Of a stretch of DNA of 13,216 nucleotides, positions 8,576 through 13,216 are shown piece by piece. How positions within the stretch are numbered: the stretch's first letter is position 1; the number at the start of each line of letters is the position of its first letter. The notes under the pieces are model-generated. The model did no database searches and was not told where the DNA came from. It was given only the letters and a program-made list of their open reading frames with translations. Source of the stretch: Verrucomicrobiota bacterium (GTDB lineage: Bacteria; Verrucomicrobiota; Verrucomicrobiia; Limisphaerales; AV2); contig QHPW01000190.1 in NCBI GenBank assembly GCA_003219675.1, positions 9,609-22,824 of the forward strand, given 5' to 3'. Made by a program: the position numbers and the translations under genes.

Positions 8576-9957
8576 TGGCCCCAATTCAAAAAATCCTTTG
8601 GACAGTTGTTCTCCTGGAATTGGCCGGACTGGGTCTTGTCTGGCGGATGCGCGCCAGGCCGGGGCCGTTGCCTGCTGTGGATTGGAGCGCGCGCATGATG
8701 GAGGACGCGGTCGCCGGCGAAATCCGCGAAATGGAAAAGCGCCTTCAGATCAATGATCCCAGGGGTTGGGCGGAACTGGGAGCCACCTATCGCGCGTTCG
8801 GCCTGTTTCCCCAGGCCGAGTATTGTTACCGGCAGGTGGACAAATTATCGCCAAAAGATCGGAGTTACCTGTACTATTGGGCGGAGTGTTTCGATTTGAC
8901 CGGCCAAACCCGGCAGGCAACGAAGCGCTACCGGCAGATCATCCGCGAGAACCTTGAAGTTCCCCTCGGTGTTCGAACGCCGCAATACTGCTGGCTTAAC
9001 ATCGGCCAGGATCGGCTGCGGGAGGAAAACGTGCCGGCGGCAATAGACGCCTTGAGCAAGGCCCGGGACCTCCCCAGGGCGAAGTTCCTGCTCTCGCGCG
9101 TGTTGATTCGGTCCGGCCGCGCGAAGCAAGCCATCTCTCTGCTTGACGATCTCATGCGCGATGCGCCGGGCATGGTCGAATATAATCAAATGAAGTCATG
9201 GGCGGAAGCGGCATTGGGTGACCAGGATGCTGCGCAAGAGTTTTACGAGAGGTCCCTGCGCTCGCGACAGGAACTGTCGAAATGGGATCCCACTTATCAG
9301 GAAGTGTTGGAGCGCCGCAAGCGCATCGGCAGCCAGTCGTGGCACGAAAAGAGTCTTCAGCTCGAAGCGCAGGGCAAACTCCAGGACGCGGTTGCGTGGA
9401 GCCGCAAAGCGGCGCAGGCATTTGGGGCCGAAGACCGGTTGCAACAACTTGCCAAACTGGAGTTGCTGACCGGGCGCCCCCAGGAAGCCATTGCTCTGGC
9501 CGAGGATTGCGTCAGGCGCGTCGGGGCGTCGGCCAAGACCCTGGACATCATTGGCGTCGCGTCTATCCAACTGGGCGACCGTGCCAGGGCCCAGCGCGTG
9601 TGGGAACAGGCGATTGAGCTCGAGCCGACGCCAAACCTTTATGCGAAGCTTGCCGAACTGCGATACCTGGCAGGCGACGCGGTGGAGGCCGGTCGTTATC
9701 GGTCGATGGAACAGTCTCAAACAGGAAAAGACGCCTGGCTTGATAACGATCTCATCACTGCCCGGGACCATTTTGAAAAGGCGGTCGCTTTGTACGACGG
9801 CCACGCGAACACCTGGTTTTACCTGGGCGAAACGCGTCGTTTTCTGGGCGACATCCCGGGCGCCGAGGCCGCGTATGCGCGCTGCTTGCGACTCAACCCG
9901 GACCACGGTCGCGCGCGGCGCGGACTAGAACGTATGGGAAAGAACGGCCGCAAATGA
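8572..9957 (+). CDS. Membrane-anchored tetratricopeptide (TPR) repeat protein
   Basis: 461 residues from the ATGATG at 8572; the reading frame is open further upstream, to 8455, but that part overlaps the VCBS gene and has no protein-like character. Residues 5-24 (IQKILWTVVLLELAGLGLVW) form an N-terminal membrane anchor, followed by a soluble, probably periplasmic, superhelix. TPR-like helical pairs include GWAELGATYRAFGLFPQAEY near 65, YYWAECFDLTGQTRQATKRY near 102, LLSRVLIRSGRAKQAISLL near 178, LAKLELLTGRPQEAIALAED near 293, and NTWFYLGETRRFLGDIPGAE with AYARCLRLNPDHGRARRGL near the C-terminus. TPR proteins usually act as scaffolds for protein-protein contacts, so it may organise the propeller proteins encoded around it; that is an inference from position. 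No enzymatic domain is visible. The next gene starts 84 bases downstream in the same frame. Confidence 0.9.
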   Translation: MMAPIQKILWTVVLLELAGLGLVWRMRARPGPLPAVDWSARMMEDAVAGEIREMEKRLQINDPRGWAELGATYRAFGLFPQAEYCYRQVDKLSPKDRSYLYYWAECFDLTGQTRQATKRYRQIIRENLEVPLGVRTPQYCWLNIGQDRLREENVPAAIDALSKARDLPRAKFLLSRVLIRSGRAKQAISLLDDLMRDAPGMVEYNQMKSWAEAALGDQDAAQEFYERSLRSRQELSKWDPTYQEVLERRKRIGSQSWHEKSLQLEAQGKLQDAVAWSRKAAQAFGAEDRLQQLAKLELLTGRPQEAIALAEDCVRRVGASAKTLDIIGVASIQLGDRARAQRVWEQAIELEPTPNLYAKLAELRYLAGDAVEAGRYRSMEQSQTGKDAWLDNDLITARDHFEKAVALYDGHANTWFYLGETRRFLGDIPGAEAAYARCLRLNPDHGRARRGLERMGKNGRK

Positions 9958-10041
9958 GTCTTGCCTGCCGGCGAACGCTGCTTATACGCTCGCGTGTCAA
10001 TCATTGGGCCGTGCGCCAGTGGTTTTGACCTCGACTCTGCA

Positions 10042-13000
10042 ATGATGTTCCGCTTCAAGGTCCCCGGGCTCCTGCCCGCGGGTTGCTTTTTGTTTCTTCG
10101 CGTCTTGCTTTGCGCCGGCGAGTGGCAAAGCGGCAATGGATTCAGGAGCGCGCCCCTTCAAGTTCCTTCAACCGGCAAACCGGGTTTCGTCCAGTTGTCT
10201 GCCGCGACCACAGGAATTTCCTTTACCAACCACCTCGCCGTTGAACGTTACGTCACCAACCAGATTTACCTGAACGGTTCCGGCGTGGCGGCGGGGGATG
10301 TGGACGGCGACCGTCTGGTGGATCTTTACTTCTGTCGGTTGGATGGTTCCAATGCGCTGTTTCGGAATCTGGGCAATTGGAAGTTTGAGGACATCACCGA
10401 CAAGGCCGGTGTGGGATGTGCGGGCCTGGACGCCACCGGAGCCGCCTTTGCCGATCTGGATGGCGATGGCGACCTGGATCTGGTCGTGAACTCGGTGGGC
10501 GGAGGAACGCACGTTTTCCTTAACGACGGCAAAGGGCGCTTCACTGAGCTGCGGCCAGCGCTGAATCCGGGGAAGGCCGGCATGTCTTTAGCGCTGGCAG
10601 ACATTGACGGTGATGGCGATCTGGACCTTTATGTTGCCAATTATCGCGCGGACACGATCCGAGATCATCCGCAAACCCGGCTGCACGGTGACACGGTCAA
10701 TGGGAAGCGCGTGGTGCAAACCGTTAATGGCCGTCCGGTAACGGAGCCCGATCTGGTCGGCCGGTTTACTTTGAGCGCGGACGGCAAGATTGTTGAACAC
10801 GGCGAAGCCGATCTGCTGTTGCGCAATGAAGGTGGAGGGAAACTCACTCCTGTTTCTTTCACTGATGGAACGTTTCTCGACGAAGCAGGAAAGCCATTGA
10901 AGGAACCGCCTTACGACTGGGGATTGTCTGTGATGTTCCGCGACATCAATGGCGACGGGGCGCCGGACATCTACGTCTGCAACGATTTTGCCTCCGAGGA
11001 CCGCATCTGGCTCAATGACGGCAAAGGACGGTTTCGCGCGATCCCCGAATTGGCGTTGCGACAAACCAGCATGTTCTCCATGGGGATTGATTTCGCGGAC
11101 CTCAACCGGGATGGCCTCGACGATTTCCTTGTCCTGGATATGCTCAGTCGCAGCCACGCGAAGCGTCATTTGCAGGTGGGCGATCTTCCCCTCAATTCTT
11201 CCAGCATCGGCGGGATCCATACGCGCCCGCAATTCTCGCACAATACGCTTTTTCTGAATCGAGGGGATGGCACTTACGCCGAGGTCGCCTTCTTCAGCGG
11301 CGTGCAGGCCTCGGAGTGGTCGTGGACGCCCGTTTTCCTGGACGTGGATCTCGACGGTTACGAAGACCTGCTGATCACCACGGGCCATGAACTCGAAATG
11401 ATGAACGCGGACGTTTCGAAGCGCGCCGAAGAAATGAAAGCGCAAAGAAAGCTTTCGATCGCCGAGCAACTGGCGTTGCGCAAAATGTTTCCCCGATTGG
11501 ACACTCCCAAGGTGGCTTTCCGCAACCGGGGGGATTTGAGCTTTGAAGACGTGAGTACGGCGTGGGGTTTTGACACGCGGGGCGTGTCGCACGGGATGTG
11601 TCTGGCGGATTTGGACAACGACGGGGACCTGGATGTGGTGGTGAACAATTTGAACGGGGAGGCGGGGGTTTACCGCAACGAGAGCGCCGGGGCGCGGGTG
11701 GCGGTGCGGTTGAAGGGGCAGGGGCCGAACACGCAGGGAATTGGGGCAAAGATCTGGGTGTATGGGGGAGCGGTGCCGATGCAGAGCCAGGAGATGATCT
11801 GCGGGGGTCGGTATTTGAGCAGTGATGATGCGATGCGGGTGTTTGCGGGGGGAAGCGCGACCCAGGAGATGCGGATCGAGGTGCGGTGGCGCAGCGGCAA
11901 GCGCAGCGTGGTCAATGGGGTGAAGGCCAACCGGATTTATGAGATTGCGGAGGCGGGGGCGGAGGAAGGGCAAAGGGCAAAGAGCAAAGAGCAAAGAGCA
12001 GAGTCAGGGCCGCTGTTTGAAGATGTGAGCGGATTGATTAATCATACGCATCAGGAGCAGGAGTATAATGATTTTGAGCGGCAACCGTTGTTGGCCCGCA
12101 AGCTGAGTCAGTTGGGGCCCGGGGTGAGTTGGTATGATGTGGATGGGGACGGGTGGGAGGATTTGATCATCGGCAGCGGGCGTGGGGGGAGGCTGGCGGT
12201 GTATCGGAACAACGGCACAGGAGGCTTCGAGAGCTGGGCCGGGGCGCCGTTTGAGAAGGTGGTGACGCGGGATCAGACGACGGTGTTGGGGGCGGAGGCG
12301 GGGTTGATGGTGGGATCGGCGAACTACGAGGACGGGCTGACCAACGGGGGATGCGTGCGGATTTATGATGCGGCGCGCAGGGTGAGCGGGGAGAGTGTGC
12401 TGGGCCAGGGGTTCAGTGTGGGGCCGCTGGCGCTGGGGGATGTGGATGGGGACGGGGCGCTGGACTTGTTTGTGGGTGGGCGTGTAGTGGCCGGTCGGTA
12501 TCCGGAGCCGAGCGATTCGCTGGTGCTGAGGAACGAAGGGGGTCGGTTGATGGTCCATCAGCGTTTGGAGAAGGTGGGATTGGTCAGCGGGGCGGTGTTC
12601 AGCGATCTGGACGGGGACGGCAAGCCGGAGCTGGTGCTGGCGTGTGAATGGGGGCCGGTGCGAGTGTTTCACAACGAAGGAGGGAGCTTCAAGGAAGTGA
12701 CGCGGCAATGGGGTCTGGAGCAGTATGTGGGGTGGTGGAACGGAGTGGGGGTGGGGGATCTGGATGGGGACGGGAGAATGGACATCATCGCCAGCAACTG
12801 GGGTATGAACAGCCGGTATCGGACCAGCCGGGAGCATCCGCGCAAGATTTACTATGGGGACCTGAGCGGCAACGGGACGGTGGAGGTGATCGAGGCCAGC
12901 TATGATGAGGGGATGAAGGCGGAGGTGCCGGAGCGAGGGTTGCGGGCGGTGGGAGCGGCGCTGCCGTGGGTGAAGGAGAAATTGGGCAGCTACCAAGCCT

Positions 13001-13216
13001 ATGGCCAGGCGAGGCTGCAGGAGATTTACGGAGAGAAACTCAAGCAGATGGCGGTGGTGGAAGTGAACACGCTGCAGAGCATGGAGTTTTTGAACCGGGG
13101 CGATCACTTTGAAGCCAGGCCGTTGCCCGATGAGGCGCAGTTAGCGCCGGGGTTTGCCGTTTGCGTGGGCGATTATGATGGGGACGGGAAGGAGGATGTT
13201 TTTCTGAGCCAGAATT
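10042..13216 (+). CDS. A+B fusion: CRTAC1-like FG-GAP/ASPIC-UnbV module joined to a second FG-GAP module, 3' end missing
   Basis: The frame is open from ATGATG at 10042 to the window end (about 1058 codons). By comparison with the separate B gene, about 170 residues are missing. The N-terminus (MMFRFKVPGLLPAGCFLFLRVLLCAG) looks like a signal peptide. The A half has Ca-loops at DVDGDRLVD near 86 (glycine of the loop replaced), DLDGDGDLD 139, DIDGDGDLD 188, DINGDGAPD 301, DLNRDGLDD 353, DVDLDGYED 434 and DLDNDGDLD 524. It ends in an ASPIC/UnbV domain at 552-636 (NTQGIGAKI, GGRYLSSDD, VRWRSGK, NRIYEI). A linker, EEGQRAKSKEQRAES, is encoded by a heptanucleotide repeat. The B half starts with NDFERQPLLARKLSQLGPG and has loops near 699, 800, 856, 907 and 1043. 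The A half matches the protein at 5252-7216 and the B half the protein at 3189-5042. Codon use changes abruptly near 11,530. It is probably secreted; its ligand is unknown. Confidence 0.9.
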   Translation, partial: MMFRFKVPGLLPAGCFLFLRVLLCAGEWQSGNGFRSAPLQVPSTGKPGFVQLSAATTGISFTNHLAVERYVTNQIYLNGSGVAAGDVDGDRLVDLYFCRLDGSNALFRNLGNWKFEDITDKAGVGCAGLDATGAAFADLDGDGDLDLVVNSVGGGTHVFLNDGKGRFTELRPALNPGKAGMSLALADIDGDGDLDLYVANYRADTIRDHPQTRLHGDTVNGKRVVQTVNGRPVTEPDLVGRFTLSADGKIVEHGEADLLLRNEGGGKLTPVSFTDGTFLDEAGKPLKEPPYDWGLSVMFRDINGDGAPDIYVCNDFASEDRIWLNDGKGRFRAIPELALRQTSMFSMGIDFADLNRDGLDDFLVLDMLSRSHAKRHLQVGDLPLNSSSIGGIHTRPQFSHNTLFLNRGDGTYAEVAFFSGVQASEWSWTPVFLDVDLDGYEDLLITTGHELEMMNADVSKRAEEMKAQRKLSIAEQLALRKMFPRLDTPKVAFRNRGDLSFEDVSTAWGFDTRGVSHGMCLADLDNDGDLDVVVNNLNGEAGVYRNESAGARVAVRLKGQGPNTQGIGAKIWVYGGAVPMQSQEMICGGRYLSSDDAMRVFAGGSATQEMRIEVRWRSGKRSVVNGVKANRIYEIAEAGAEEGQRAKSKEQRAESGPLFEDVSGLINHTHQEQEYNDFERQPLLARKLSQLGPGVSWYDVDGDGWEDLIIGSGRGGRLAVYRNNGTGGFESWAGAPFEKVVTRDQTTVLGAEAGLMVGSANYEDGLTNGGCVRIYDAARRVSGESVLGQGFSVGPLALGDVDGDGALDLFVGGRVVAGRYPEPSDSLVLRNEGGRLMVHQRLEKVGLVSGAVFSDLDGDGKPELVLACEWGPVRVFHNEGGSFKEVTRQWGLEQYVGWWNGVGVGDLDGDGRMDIIASNWGMNSRYRTSREHPRKIYYGDLSGNGTVEVIEASYDEGMKAEVPERGLRAVGAALPWVKEKLGSYQAYGQARLQEIYGEKLKQMAVVEVNTLQSMEFLNRGDHFEARPLPDEAQLAPGFAVCVGDYDGDGKEDVFLSQN
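11969..12003 (+). repeat. Heptanucleotide tandem repeat encoding the A-B linker, five units
   Basis: Units read GGCAAAG, GGCAAAG, AGCAAAG, AGCAAAG and AGCAGAG, translated as GQRAKSKEQRAES-like sequence between the ASPIC/UnbV domain and the second propeller module. Seven-base units pass through all three reading phases, so three units add seven residues without breaking the frame. The preceding 11953-11975 stretch is identical to 3261-3283. Confidence 0.8.

Noticed and set aside
10588..11994. Long open frame on the minus strand (468 codons), and a similar one at 12004-13107 (367 codons)
   Set aside because: Both lie opposite the fusion gene, whose domain matches are clear. Their translations are rich in H, P, R and Q without any domain, as expected from the complement of GC-rich codons coding for Asp/Gly loops.
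3420..13210. Many near-identical GATNNNGACGGCGAC-like stretches as DNA repeats or a CRISPR-like array
   Set aside because: They encode the DxDxDGxxD loops of FG-GAP repeats, are spaced 45-100 codons apart and are always in frame, so they are protein repeats.

Overview
The window looks like an accessory region of a GC-rich bacterial chromosome, probably from a Verrucomicrobia-type organism (Limisphaerales/Pedosphaera-like) or a related member of the PVC group. This assignment is an inference. It rests on the style of the first gene (Ig-like, SbsA-like, PA14 and LamG modules in one secreted protein) and on the expanded set of secreted FG-GAP/VCBS proteins with ASPIC/UnbV ends. I see no rRNA, tRNA, CRISPR array, transposase or phage gene. 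All credible genes are on the + strand.

Layout. (1) Positions 1-3080 hold the 3' part of a very large secreted multidomain protein, closed by a strong intrinsic terminator at 3101-3132. (2) Positions 3189-5042 encode a secreted FG-GAP propeller protein with a C-terminal UnbV-like domain, called the 'B module' here. (3) After a 209-bp gap, a close-set group follows: a CRTAC1-like FG-GAP + ASPIC/UnbV protein (5252-7216, the 'A module'), a membrane-anchored VCBS-repeat gene broken by a frameshift/deletion (7305-8575), a membrane-anchored TPR protein overlapping it by ATGA (8572-9957), and a long A+B fusion gene (10042 to beyond the window end).

How the genes relate. The gene at 10042 joins in one chain the two module types that occur separately at 5252-7216 (A) and 3189-5042 (B). 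The A and B products therefore probably act together outside the cytoplasm as Ca-binding beta-propeller proteins of unknown ligand, perhaps with the anchored TPR and VCBS proteins. Three signs show that this family is recombining here. A fragment resembling the start of a B module sits in frame just after the stop of the separate A gene. A heptanucleotide tandem repeat encodes the A-B linker of the fusion and also follows the signal peptide of the separate B gene. Codon use changes sharply inside the fusion gene near 11,530. I see no defence or toxin system. The most notable content is this domain-shuffling FG-GAP/ASPIC/TPR cluster, whose function I cannot state.
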